Source: Cyanophora paradoxa
Taxonomy: Eukaryota > Glaucocystophyceae > Cyanophorales > Cyanophoraceae
Assembly (NCBI GenBank): GCA_004431415.1
Contig: QPMI01000615.1
Location: 1 to 64,000 of the forward strand
Length of the DNA stretch: 64,000 nucleotides
Reading direction: 5' to 3'
The position numbers were made by a program, and so were the translations under genes. Under the pieces are notes generated by a model, which had not been told where the DNA came from, did no database searches, and worked only from the letters and a program-made list of their open reading frames with translations. This document shows, one piece after another, positions 14,068-25,389 of the stretch; the first letter of the stretch is position 1; the number at the start of each line of letters is the position of its first letter.

Positions 14068-17000
14068 ATGCCGCTCGAGGTCGGGCGGAGGCTAAGCGAA
14101 GAGGAGTTGCGCTTGATACTTGAAGAGGATGTGGAGCCCGAGGTGCTCGTCAGCGATGACGAGGGCGACGCCGATAGCGTGCGTCCGCGCGCGCTTCGAG
14201 CGCGCGCGGCTATGCAGCCGCTGCTGCGTGTTTATCGCTTGATCTTGTTGCCGCAGCTGGAACCGACCGCGGTTCTCGGTGCCGCAGTCGAAAGCGCACC
14301 GCCCGCGCCTGAAGTCAAGGGATCATCAGAAGCCCTCGGTCAGGCAGCCAGTGGGAAGTTTTTCGAAGAGGAAGAGATGTACGATCCTTCTGCCGTTGAG
14401 GGTTACGACGCCCCCGTCGCCTGGGCCAACCCCGCCAGCTCTTCACCGCAGCCGGGCGCAGTGCCGGTCGATCTCGATCGCGCGGCGTTGAACCTCTTCG
14501 AGCGCAAGCTTGGCGAGGACGGCCACGGCGGTGCAAGGCCTTCGCACCTTGGGCAAGCCCTGGAAGATGCTCCGGTGCATAGGCGGTCTCCGAGCCCTGC
14601 TCGCAGCTCGAGCTCTTCAAGCAGCAGCGAACGCTCCGGAGGCAGGTACTGTGATCGCAGTCGCAGCCGCAGTCGCAGCCGCAGCCGCAGCCGCAGCCGC
14701 AGCCGCAGCCGCAGCCGCAGCCGCAGCCGCAGTCGCAGCTGTAGCCCCAGTCGCAGCCGGAGCCGTAGTCCCAGCCAGAGCGAATCCTCTTCCAAGAGCG
14801 GAAGCGACGACTCGCCCCAGAGCATTGAGGGCGGGAAGTACGATAGAGCAGGTCAAGAAGCGGATGACAACAGCAAAGCTGTCGGAGGAGCTAGCGCTGG
14901 AGTGGAGGCCCCTGATAACGATTTTTTGGATTACGAGGATTCGAGTTCACAGAGCTCAGCACGTGATGGAGTGGATGACAGTGGTGACGATGTGGAAACT
15001 GGACTGGAAAACGCTTCAACAAGACATAAAGAATCGACAGCAGGGCGTGACATCCATCGTGAGGCTGTTGCGCACGTCAATCCGGAAGTGATATGGGAAG
15101 GACTTCTTGAAATAGAGCGGATTCAACCGCCAGTGTCGCATGCAGGGTAAGGGGTTGGATATATCAATCTATCATCCGATCTTCCTTTTCATGAACTTCA
15201 TTTCTTGTCAGACATCAGTCACGGATGCCGCACCGCCCTGAAATCCGGGGTGTTTTGAGGGCAACATGCAATGCTGGGAGGCGGGTCCGAAAAGAGATCG
15301 TGGTTCCCTTCTCAGTCCTTCGCAGGTGGCTTTTTATAGTGCAGAACCCAATTTTGAATTACTGTGCATATGTATGCATTTCTGCCACTCACAGTTTTTC
15401 AGATACGGCCTACAGAAGGGGATGTCGATTGAGGGGGTTGTTTCTCCAAAGACGTTTTCTGGCAAGCCATGCTTGGTCATGGACCTTATTCTCACTGTCG
15501 ATGGAGCACCTGCGAAATCCGTGAACAACTTCCGGACAAACTCCTACAGTGGCAAGAACTTCCATTCTGCTCACGTGTCTGATCTTATTTGCTTACGTGC
15601 TCTTGCAGGTACAGGTTATTCAAATGCAGCTGGACCTGGCCGGCCAGCTCGCTACGAAGGAGAACGCCAACAGCGGGACTCCAGTGATCGTCCTGTTGAA
15701 AGCGCACCCAACAGGCGTGGGATCATAGTTCTGAGCTACGAAAACCTGGGCAACCCGAACATAAAGCTTCGATTTGCGCAAGTGGAGGAAAGCAGCTGGA
15801 TAGGACGAGTTCAGCTCGATGATCTTTCCAGTCGCGAACCTGAGCCTGGCAGCTCGTCCAAACCAACTCATGGCCTTCTTCTGGATGTTGTAGTTGGCTC
15901 CCGCAGGTTGCCAGATGCCAAGGTCCATGTTCCAAGATCGCTCGTGGAACAGTATCGTCTGCAATCAGGCGATGAACTTGAGGGCATCGTGTTTTGCAAT
16001 CTACGAGACCCTGAACGGCCCCTGGCTGTGTGTGCCATCCTGTCTGTCAACAACAGGAACGGCCCTTCCAGCCCAAGTCCGCCCAATGATGCGCTGTTCT
16101 GCATCTTGAGCTGATATGGATGCAGACACATGGAATCGGCGGCTTGCATTGCAAACGTTTTATGACTGGTGTGGACTTTCTGTGCCATCATCAGCGCCAG
16201 CAGACATGCATGATGTTCAGAGGCGAGGGCCATTTGCCCTGCAGCCAGCTGAGGACAGGTGCGTCTTACCACCGCATGCAATTTCGTGCTCTGGAGGAAA
16301 TTCTCCGTGATCATGGGAGCTACTAGGTACCGACCTCGGAATCACGAAGTCGAGGGGAGATTGTATCAAGCTGGGGAACGTGCCATGGATTTGGCGCGAG
16401 GTGCTCGAGGAGGTGCACACTACAGCGGCCCTCGCCGATATCCGGCTGGAAAGGATGGCATGGGTCGTTCGACACACGGACTTCCGAATCAGTCTTCTCA
16501 GCCAGGCTTGTTGGGCGAGAATCCCGATGCACATGCGGCGGCTTCTCTCATGCATCCATCAATTGGATCGCATAACCAACAGTCCTTCACGATCAGACAT
16601 TCCCCTGGCCTGGTGTCACAGCATGTGGGCGCCCAACCAGCTGCTGGGGCTGGCATTCCCATGTACCCGATTGCTGGAGGACCTGGGCGATTCGCCCAGC
16701 AGATGCAGAACAACGGGATTAATGCTTCTTTAAAATATCCAGCACCAAGTCCACAAGCTCAACTTTCTGGGCCTAATGTTTCAGGTGCTGTCACTGGACA
16801 GCGTGATGCAGCGCCTGTGGTGGCTCAGCATGAACCACCACTTCAAAAGCCCGTGATCCAGGCAGTGCACAGATTCGAGACCCACCAAGATCTTCCAATG
16901 TCTACAGCACAGTCTATGGGAAGATCTGCCAACCCAACAGCACCATCTGCTGCATCTTCTCCTACTTCTGGAACAGCCAAGCCACATGCCACAAAACCTT

Positions 17001-17206
17001 CACGAAGTTGGATGCCACGTGGCATGGCGGGGATGATGGCCTGGAGCGCTGGACAAAAACCTTCAGCCGTGACACCTGATGTTCCTCAGCAGTACGGCAA
17101 ACGAGCCACAACCGATCGCGTTGAGAGTTCCTCCAAGAAGAGTAAACTGGACACAGATTGTGGTCAAGATAATGCTTCGAATTCCTCCAAGACAGGCAGC
17201 AGTTAG
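14068..17206 (+). CDS. RS-domain nuclear protein, family not identified
   Basis: The first exon (ATG at 14068; an upstream exon is possible) encodes an acidic N-terminus (EEELRLILEEDVEPEVLVSD), then a 15-20 fold Arg-Ser array (14650-14785) and a Ser/Asp-rich region ending at VIWEGLLEIERIQ. Later exons carry GLQKGMSIEGVVSP, RGIIVLSYENLGNPNIKLRF and HVPRSLVEQYRLQSGDELEG. A stop at 16112 followed at once by ATG at 16116 suggests a missed intron, perhaps with its 3' site at ATGCAG near 16125. The next part (MDADTWNRRLALQTFYDWCG, then a Gln/Pro/Ser-rich tail ending KKSKLDT) then belongs to the same gene. RS arrays suggest pre-mRNA processing, and that is the only functional hint. It could instead be two genes. 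Confidence 0.55.
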
Positions 17207-17304
17207 CAATGGTGGCAGAAAGGTCGGCTTGTTAGCGATGCAATCGGCTACCGGACGACATAAAGATGCAGAGATGCAATGCGCACTGAAGGAGAGCAAG
17301 CAAT
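17207..17304. other. 3' flank of the RS-domain gene
   Basis: Short spacer with no recognised feature, ending where a KRR1 exon copy begins. Confidence 0.4.
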
Positions 17305-17416
17305 GAGACTTTAGAAATTCCGAGGTGCGTAGAAGACGAGCATACCTGTCCCAAGACTCGTTTGCAAGAGCTGGATCTTTTGCAAGCTCACGCTTTATCA
17401 TCAGTGCCTTCGAGGA
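17305..17416 (-). pseudogene. stray copy of a KRR1 exon
   Basis: About 112 bp are essentially identical to 9066-9177 inside KRR1. They cover the exon for ALMIKRELAKDPALANESWD and adjoining intron sequence, on the same strand sense relative to KRR1. The copy has no other KRR1 exons and abuts a transposon tail (17420). Because intron bases are included, the copy is DNA-level and not from mRNA. Confidence 0.9.
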
Positions 17417-17419
17417 CAC

Positions 17420-17599
17420 TGCTCACTGGACGCGAAGCGCCTGCTCGCTGGAGTCAGCTCGTAGCTAGCTATAGGCTCCGATTCCCTTTTCTGCATCAGG
17501 GCACCAGTCCCTGCGGGTTACGCTCTATCCCTAACAGCACGGGTAAAGTTAAAGCGCCGAGGTAGGAGGTCCGGTCACGCCCGTAGCGTAAAAAGAGCA
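17420..17599 (+). mobile_element. solo Fanzor-type right-end tail
   Basis: This contains the end of the Fanzor last exon (GGACGCGAAGCGCCTGCTCG) and then the ~140-bp tail found at seven other sites. The tail includes CAGGGCACCAGTCCCTG, whose CAGGG/CCCTG arms can pair. It stops at the shared edge AAAAAGAGCA. It belongs to the subfamily with 'GCCGAGGTAGGAGGTCC' also seen at 32166, 34078 and 39920. Confidence 0.8.
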
Positions 17600-17634
17600 G
17601 CTGGCACTGGAGCACCTTTAATTAATTGCGTAGC

Positions 17635-17700
17635 ATTTGGACACGAATTCAAACCGCCAGTCCGGCCTACGAGAGAAAGGGGTCAGATCGAGATCAAAAG
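17635..17700 (-). repeat. repeat family A, internally deleted copy
   Basis: One family edge (CATTTGGACACGAATTC) lies about 40 bp from the opposite edge (GGGGTCAGATCGAGATC), with the ~300-bp interior missing. This supports these two words as the ends of the element. Confidence 0.6.
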
Positions 17701-17865
17701 ATCTTGATATTCAAACCAACTGAATCTAAAATCGGGGGCTTTGAACATGATCATGAACATGACGGCTTTGAACATGAACGACTTTCCCATCGAATGCCCA
17801 TCATACGAGAAGTGCACTACAGAAGCAACCTAGTAGTCTGGTAGGCCTAGGTGGGTATACGTAGT

Positions 17866-17960
17866 TGTGTGCGCACGCTTGGGCCTTCGGGTCCTTCGCC
17901 TTTTGTCAAAACCGTACGGCTGGGCTTGGGCGTGTCTTATACATACTCTTCTTCTTCTTG
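17866..17960 (+). mobile_element. 5'-truncated LINE tail
   Basis: About 95 bp match the 3' end of the LINE at 47674-54097: CTTGGGCCTTCGGGTCCTTC, GTCAAAACCGTACGGCTGGG and GTGTCTTATACATACTC, ending in a (CTT)n tail. It abuts repeat family A directly. Confidence 0.85.
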
Positions 17961-17974
17961 GATCTCCAGACCTT

Positions 17975-18363
17975 TCGATCTCGATCTGACCCCTTTTCGC
18001 GCCCCCCGGCACCCACCGCATGCGCAGGCTGACTCCATGTCGGGCCCCCCAGGGCTCGTCACGGCGTAGGGGCTCCCGCCACCGCCCCGAGACGACCCCC
18101 GCCGCCACAAGATCTAGACGCGATGCAGCACCATGGCCACGCCGTGCATGCGGGCACACGTATACGTAGCCATAGCTAGCTAGAGTGTCCGCGGGGAGGC
18201 GCATATGCATTACTCTCCTTAGGGGGCCGCGCAGGGCCCGGCCGGCCGGCGCCAGCTCGCTCAGCGGCTGGTGGGCTGGGCGCGCGGCCGTGGCGCCGGC
18301 GGCCGCAGTGTACATCCCACACTTGTAGCCCGGACCTGCGTTTTTAGTACGTGTTCAAATGCG
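17975..18363 (+). repeat. repeat family A, copy 2 (most complete)
   Basis: Both edges are present (ATCTCGATCTGACCCC and TTCAAATGCG). Compared with copies at 1999 and 56453 it carries several 6-bp insertions of the X-X'-X kind: 18110-18118 (AGA-TCT-AGA), 18131-18139 (CCA-TGG-CCA), 18160-18168 (GTA-TAC-GTA), 18202-18210 (CAT-ATG-CAT) and 18292-18300 (GGC-GCC-GGC). Confidence 0.85.
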
Positions 18364-18545
18364 CCTGATCAAGTGACCGTGAATTCGAGGAATCACGTGA
18401 ATTCCAAGGGGGGCAGCCAGAGCGAAATTTAGCTGGATCCGGAGGACGGCTGACCCCGCAAGTCGTACCCCTTTGAGCTCCTTCGTTCGCAGCGGGCAAG
18501 CCGCTCCAGAAAGCGGACATAGTTCACGCAGACGCAGCGGCTTGA

Positions 18546-21158
18546 ATGGACGAAGAGGATGAGCTTGCGCCCATAGCTGGCGATGACACGGAGGAGCTGG
18601 ACGAGCTGAACGATGAAACGTGCGTCCCATGCGCCGTGCTCGCTCGCTCGACTCGTTCGCTGATTCTGGCTGTAGTTTTGGCGACGCGGTTGTCGACGGA
18701 GCCGACTGGGACAAGCAGCAGGAACTGCTTGCCCGCCAGAGCGAGTTCTTCGAGCAGCTGAGAGTCACCGCAAAGCCCACGCCGGAGAAGGCTGATCCGG
18801 AGGCGCGCAACTGCCGCAGCCCGCCTCCGCACTCTGTCTGAACGCGCGTCCAGATCCCTGTCACAATCGCAAGCCAGGCATCGCCACCTCCCGGTTCCGA
18901 GCGGCGAATTCCAGGAGTTCTGGCACTTGAAGATCTTGAAGCTCGTTTGAACCAATGCGCTGTTGACCACGGCGCGCCGCTGGCCTCGGATCACGAGCGC
19001 CAGCACTATTCCCACATCGGCCGTGTGCAGTCTTCACCCATACGTGAGCCACAGCTATCGGGTATGCGCAGTTATTTCGCGAGAAGAGCCCGAAAGGAAA
19101 ATTGCGCTCGATCCCACTTCGGCAGCGCCTCTGGAGATGCATGCGCGTCCCATTCCAGCGTTCCACAGCCATCACGCGAGCGGGGGCCACCGGCTTTATC
19201 AACAACCACCTTCCTCTCAATACCCCGTGCGTGAAATGGCATGCCCATGATATATCTTGAGCTGAAATCTTATTACAGCAGCCTGGGCGCGGTCTCAATT
19301 TCAACTACGGCCAAGGAAACCGCCAGGACGGAGGGTCCGGGAATCGTTTCTTGTACGAGGACAGGTTTGTGCATGACTTTTCATTTCGACTGTGTGCTCA
19401 TTCCGCATTCAGGTGCCCGCCTGTGATTGGAAACAGCTACATGACACAAGATGAGGTTGAAGTGATCATCCGCCAACAGTCAATGCAGCTCAACACGGCC
19501 AATCCGTTTGTGGATGATTATTATTATATAAACTACTGTGCCAGTCGCTTGGGTGCCGCATTTACTCTCTTGGATTTTCTGGCTGATGGTTGTTTTAAGC
19601 GGCACTGCAGATGATGGCTACATGCGCCAAATCCCCGTGAGTCTCCAATCACAAGACAATCGTGGAGCCGGTGGCAAGGAAAACACTCCGCCTGCACAGC
19701 CTGGTAATCATCTTGAACACATTTAGACTAGAAGATGCGGTTCACCATCCCACAGCTATTTGGCAAACGGTCTTGGGGCGCACGCAACCTTTCAACATTC
19801 GTGCCCCACGGCAGCTGATCCAATTGTCAGAAGAATCATTGAGCACGCCTGTCGGACATATTGGCAAGCTGCCCACGCATCTTCGATTTCCTGCATACAT
19901 AAACTGCTCGCAGGCTCCACAAAAACGAGCACGATTTCTGCTACGGCTGTGGAGTCGCCAGGCCCTGTCCAGCAAGTTCCGGATCGTCCAGCTGCGCAGA
20001 GCCGCTCACAGGCACAGGCAAAAGCACATCACAGTCGAAGTCGCGCTTCTCTCATCGCTCGTCTGGCCATCGAGAACGCACTGCTCGCTCTTGGTGATGT
20101 GTCAGATCTAACCAAGAACCTCAACAACGCGCCGGATGCACCATTTGCGTGCGCTTCCTTCCTTTCTACTTTCCCAATCTCTCAGCAGAACAAGTGATTT
20201 GCAGGGTCCAGTACGAGCAGCAACGTTCTGCCGCAGTTTCAAAGCTTTTCCAGTGCCTGCATGTTGAACCAATTGCAGAAAGGTGTGGAAGTCGATCGCC
20301 GGTTTATTGCAGCTGTCTCATAGACTTGCAGCGATGCTCAAGCAGCGGATGAGCAGAATGAGATCCTGGTCACGATGTTCAGCATGAAGAAGGGGAAGAG
20401 GCTCTTGGCCTTGTCGCTTCCCCATTTTTCTCAAGAACAGGCGTTCACTACTCTGTCTTCCATATGCGCAAACTGTATCCCGCTCCTGTCGGCATCCTAC
20501 TCACGTTCTGAGGTGCAATTTTCTTCTCAGTTTTTTTTGATTTGGATGCTGACAACATGTGAAGAAGGAAGAAGTTGAAGCGGAACAGGAGACAGAGACG
20601 CTCGCGCTCTTCATGCAGGCTATTATTGAAGCTGTTGGGAGACAGCCGCTACACTCGCTGTGCTCGCTGATTCACACATTATTGGCAACTTATCCTGTTC
20701 CGTCCATATTCACCCACCTCCTGGTTCTCGAGGTGGCTTTGTCATGAGATTTTGAGACTGTTTTTTCCACTCTGACTCTCTTTCATAGGCAGGAATGATT
20801 TTTGTTGATGCAATCCTCCAGGCAGGACACCTCCTATCAACTTCTGGCAAGGGCGATGATGTCAGCCTGCATCGGTGGTAAACTGTATCCTCTCATTGAG
20901 GAGATGCTCCTTGACGCTGTGTGCAGGAAATCGGAGAGTAAGCGGCTTGCGGACATCGTTCTCGGAAAACCTGATGTCCCTGGCGTCTCACTGGAAGTGT
21001 TCTTGTGTCTGCATGCTGGGCTCGTCTCGCATTTCCTTTCTTCAGTGGCACACTCCGCCAATGAACTCCAGCGAATGAGCCTAAGCCAGGCTCTTGCAAT
21101 GTCGGGTAGCACCGAACTCCTTGAGCTAAGCCAGGCTCTTGCAATTTCGCGTAGTTAA
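18546..21158 (+). CDS. PAT1: PAT1 decapping activator
   Basis: PAT1 is the scaffold linking deadenylation to mRNA decapping (Lsm1-7, Dcp2) in cytoplasmic P-bodies. It begins MDEEDELAPIAGDDTEELDE, followed by FGDAVVDGADWDKQQELLAR. A middle exon has MTQDEVEVIIRQQSMQL and ANPFVDDYYY, the family motif for PAT1 ('NP..DDYY'). C-terminal exons include FSMKKGKRLLALSLPHFSQE and QAFTTLSSICANCIPLL, the PAT1 helical-repeat domain with its 'RKGKRL..R.LP.L...Q' signature. The gene ends at 21158 with two near-identical AGCCAGGCTCTTGCAAT words in the last exon. At least eight introns are implied, and intermediate joins were not resolved base by base. Confidence 0.9.
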
Positions 21159-21452
21159 GCTTGATGATTTTACTGAGTTCAAAATACGCTGTGTGGCACT
21201 CTGAGAAATATTTTTTAGAGCCCACCAGCAAGCTGGCCGGCCAGGCCCTGCATGGCCCCGTAAGGAGAGTAAATACGCTTCTCCGCGGAAACTGTAGCTA
21301 GCTACAGGTGTCCCCAAGGCATGTGTGGCGTCACGTCTTGTTGGCAAGGGTCGTCTCGAAGCTAGGTGGGACGTCTTTGATATCGATTACGATTACGAAT
21401 ACGATTAGGGACGGGGTTGGGCGAAGCTAGGCGGGACGTCTTTGATGTCGAT
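21159..21452. other. spacer with GATTACG words
   Basis: No gene is seen. It contains a piece related to repeat family A (21230-21275, CTGGCCGGCCAGGCCCTG) and CGATTACGATTACGAATACG (21383-21405). It also repeats GAAGCTAGG.GGGACGTCTTT twice (21359 and 21423) just before the H4 unit starts. Confidence 0.5.
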
Positions 21453-23400
<1,948 letters not shown>

Positions 23401-24018
23401 GGCTTCCCACCTAGAGGAGCGCCTGGGTGGGCAAGCAACGGCTTCGAAAGCATTTGAAACTTGAGAAAGTCGAAGCATTGAGATCTACATGCGATTCGAC
23501 TGGCTGGTGATTTTAAATGGCTACTGGCCAGAAATTTACGAACGAGGTCACTCTCGCTTAGCTACAGTGTCCGCGGGCCGCCAGGCAGGCGCAATACTAG
23601 TACTCTCCTTAGGGGGCCTAGTTCATTTGTGCCTTGGGCCCTCGGGTCCTTCGCCTTTTGTCAAAACCGTACGGCTGGCTTGGGCGTGTCTTATACATAC
23701 TCTTTTTCTTCTTCAAGGGCTTCTTCGCTGGTGGGCTGGGCCCACGGCTGCGGCGGCCGCATTGCCCGCGGCCCGGACTCGCGGTTTGAATTCGTGTCCA
23801 AATGCTTAGACTCTGAGAAATGCGGGCTGCATGTGTACCTCAAACGAACTCCGGAAATGATCAGCAGCTAGCATCCTGGAACTCGAAATTATATGAACCG
23901 CCCTAGGGCCTAGGCCTAAAGCTAATAATCGTAATCGTACGTTATCGCGATCGTCACCCCCGCCAGCGCTAATCGCAATCATAATCATCACGTTTGAGCT
24001 AATCTCAGATCGTAATCG
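23401..24018 (+). repeat. repeat family A copy 3 split by a LINE tail
   Basis: Family A words run from 23560 (AGTGTCCGCGG, ACTCTCCTTAGGGGGCC) and resume at about 23725 (GCTGGTGGGCTGGGCCC to GTCCAAATGC, 23815). Between them, 23627-23716, sits a LINE 3' fragment (CTCGGGTCCTTCGCC to GTGTCTTATACATACTC with a CTT-rich tail). The insertion is nested, so the LINE tail is younger than the repeat. An X-X'-X event, ACT-AGT-ACT, is at 23596-23604. From 23920 are GATTAC-type words. Confidence 0.8.
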
Positions 24019-24439
24019 CTAGCAGCGCCCATCCAGTTCTCCGGGCACCAACAGCAACAGCAGCAGCAGCAGCAAGCACAGCAGCTCGACGGGCATGTGA
24101 AAAGTCCCTGTGCCCTCCTGCACCCCGCCCCGCCCTCCGGAGCCCCGCCCCGCCCTCCAGCGCCCCTCCCCGCCATCCAGCGCCCCGCCCCTGCCACCCT
24201 CCAGCGCCCCGTGAACCCCACTCCTTGCCCCTCTTCCCCCCCTACGCCCCACCCCCCCGCCAACCTCCAGCGCCCCGTGCGCCCCGCCTCCCCTCCGCCC
24301 CCCCTTTCCACAGGGCCAAGAACAACTCTGCCCCTCAGACCCCCCTACGCTCCTAGCTCGATACGTAACTAGCAACGGCGTGGTAGCATGGTAGCAGAGC
24401 CTTAGCGCGTGATGTAGTTTTCTCGCGGGGCACGCTCGG
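24019..24439. repeat. polyQ-exon scrap and C-rich tandem
   Basis: 24023-24090 resembles the CAG-repeat exon of the CCCH-type gene (45909-45985), sharing CAGCGCCCATCCA and GGGCACCAACAGCAACAGCA. It is followed by about 200 bp of C-rich tandem based on CCCTCCAGCGCCCCG (24120-24290). No gene is recognised. Confidence 0.6.
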
Positions 24440-25155
24440 ATGGCCATCATGCCGGAGTTCCGCACCAGCCAGATGGTCGGCGAGCTCTGTCGGCGCGCCC
24501 GCCCCGGGAATTCCGCTCACTTTCCCCTGCAGGTCGCCCGCAAGGGGCGGGCGATGCTCCCATGGGTGGCGCGTCAGGCTCTCGACTGCCGCCACTACGA
24601 GTACGCTGGTCTTGCGTTTCGACTCCCTCTGCCAAGCGGTCTTGATGCTTATTTTGCGCAGGTTCCGGCAGCTCATGCAGCACGCCGTCCGGCGGCACCC
24701 CAAGGACGAGGACCCGCCGTGCACGCTCCAGCTCGTCTGCGAGGCCTGGACCTCGAAGACGTGCGGGGTGTGCGGCAAGATCAACTACGGGCTCGGCTCG
24801 AAGAGGGTCTTCGAGTGCCGCCCCGGGTGCGGCTTCCGGGCGGACCGCGACGGCGGCGCCGCGCGGTGCGTGTTGTGTCTACACACGCCTATACACAATC
24901 GCTGCTCCCCCCGCCTAGTCCCGACACGGCCTAGCCACTTGACCAGAGCTCGCCTCCTAGCCCCCGCCCCCAAAGCGAGGGGGCCAGCAGCCGCCTAGCC
25001 CCGCCCGATCGTAATCGCAATCGTAATCAGGCCAGGGCTCCCCCCGCCTATAGCCCATCGCAATCGTAATCGTGCTGATCGCACAGACCTCTCGCAGGAG
25101 CATCTTCATCCGCTACGGCACGGGCGTGGACGCGAAGCGCCTGCTCGGCTCGTAG
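24440..25155 (+). pseudogene. Fanzor/TnpB-type RNA-guided nuclease, 5'-truncated
   Basis: Spliced exons give MPEFRTSQM, then VARKGRAMLPWVARQALDC with RHYEFRQLMQHAV, then TLQLVCEAWTSKTCGVCGK and ECRPGCGFRADRDGGAAR, and a last exon (25098-25155) SIFIRYGTGVDAKRLLGS ending in TAG. This is the C-terminal half of eukaryotic TnpB homologues: the 'FRTS.M' and 'HY.FRQ' blocks, the TS.TCG.CG...C..CG zinc ribbon, and the RuvC-III DRD..AAR motif. Introns are 24455-24532, 24600-24661 and 24868-25097. RuvC-I, RuvC-II and the whole N-terminus are missing, because sequence left of about 24430 is unrelated, so the copy cannot cleave DNA. It would derive from a transposon whose nuclease uses a guide RNA made from its 3' end. 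Confidence 0.85.
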
Positions 25156-25294
25156 CTAGGCTCGGCTCCCATCCCCTTTTCTCCATCAGGGCACCAGTCC
25201 CTGCGGGTTACGCTCTCACCCCAAACAGCACGGGTAAAGTTAAAGCGTTGACGGTCTAGGAGTGGTCCCGCGCGCCCGTAGCTTAGAAAGAGCA
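25156..25294 (+). ncRNA. Fanzor 3' tail: putative guide-RNA scaffold and right end
   Basis: This begins at the Fanzor stop codon and ends at the shared edge AGAAAGAGCA. Eight copies in the window share it, and the sequence next to the edge differs in each. A short hairpin CAGGG/CCCTG (25188-25204) is preserved. In TnpB and Fanzor systems the guide RNA comes from exactly this position. That function is inference here, while the repeat and its right boundary are seen directly. Confidence 0.5.
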
Positions 25295-25389
25295 CATATG
25301 GACTGTTGGCAACGCACTTGATTCTCCATGTGCTATTTTCCAAGTGCTATGAAACAGGTGTTGGTGGGCGGGGGCGAACGGTCGCTGCA

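Noticed and set aside
14617-14856. Poly-alanine and poly-leucine frames over 14617-14856
   Set aside because: These are shadow frames of the Arg-Ser array of the RS-domain protein.
25156-25186. AGCT expansion GTAGCTAGG to GTAGCTAGCTAGG in tail copies as another X-X'-X case
   Set aside because: The insertion is 4 bp and is equally explained by tandem duplication of the palindrome AGCT, so it was not counted.
25188-25294. Could the conserved tail be a tRNA gene or tRNA-derived SINE?
   Set aside because: It contains GGGTTACGCTCT and AGCTTAGAAAGAGCA but no T-loop consensus GGTTCRA, no A-box spacing and no cloverleaf that I can fold.
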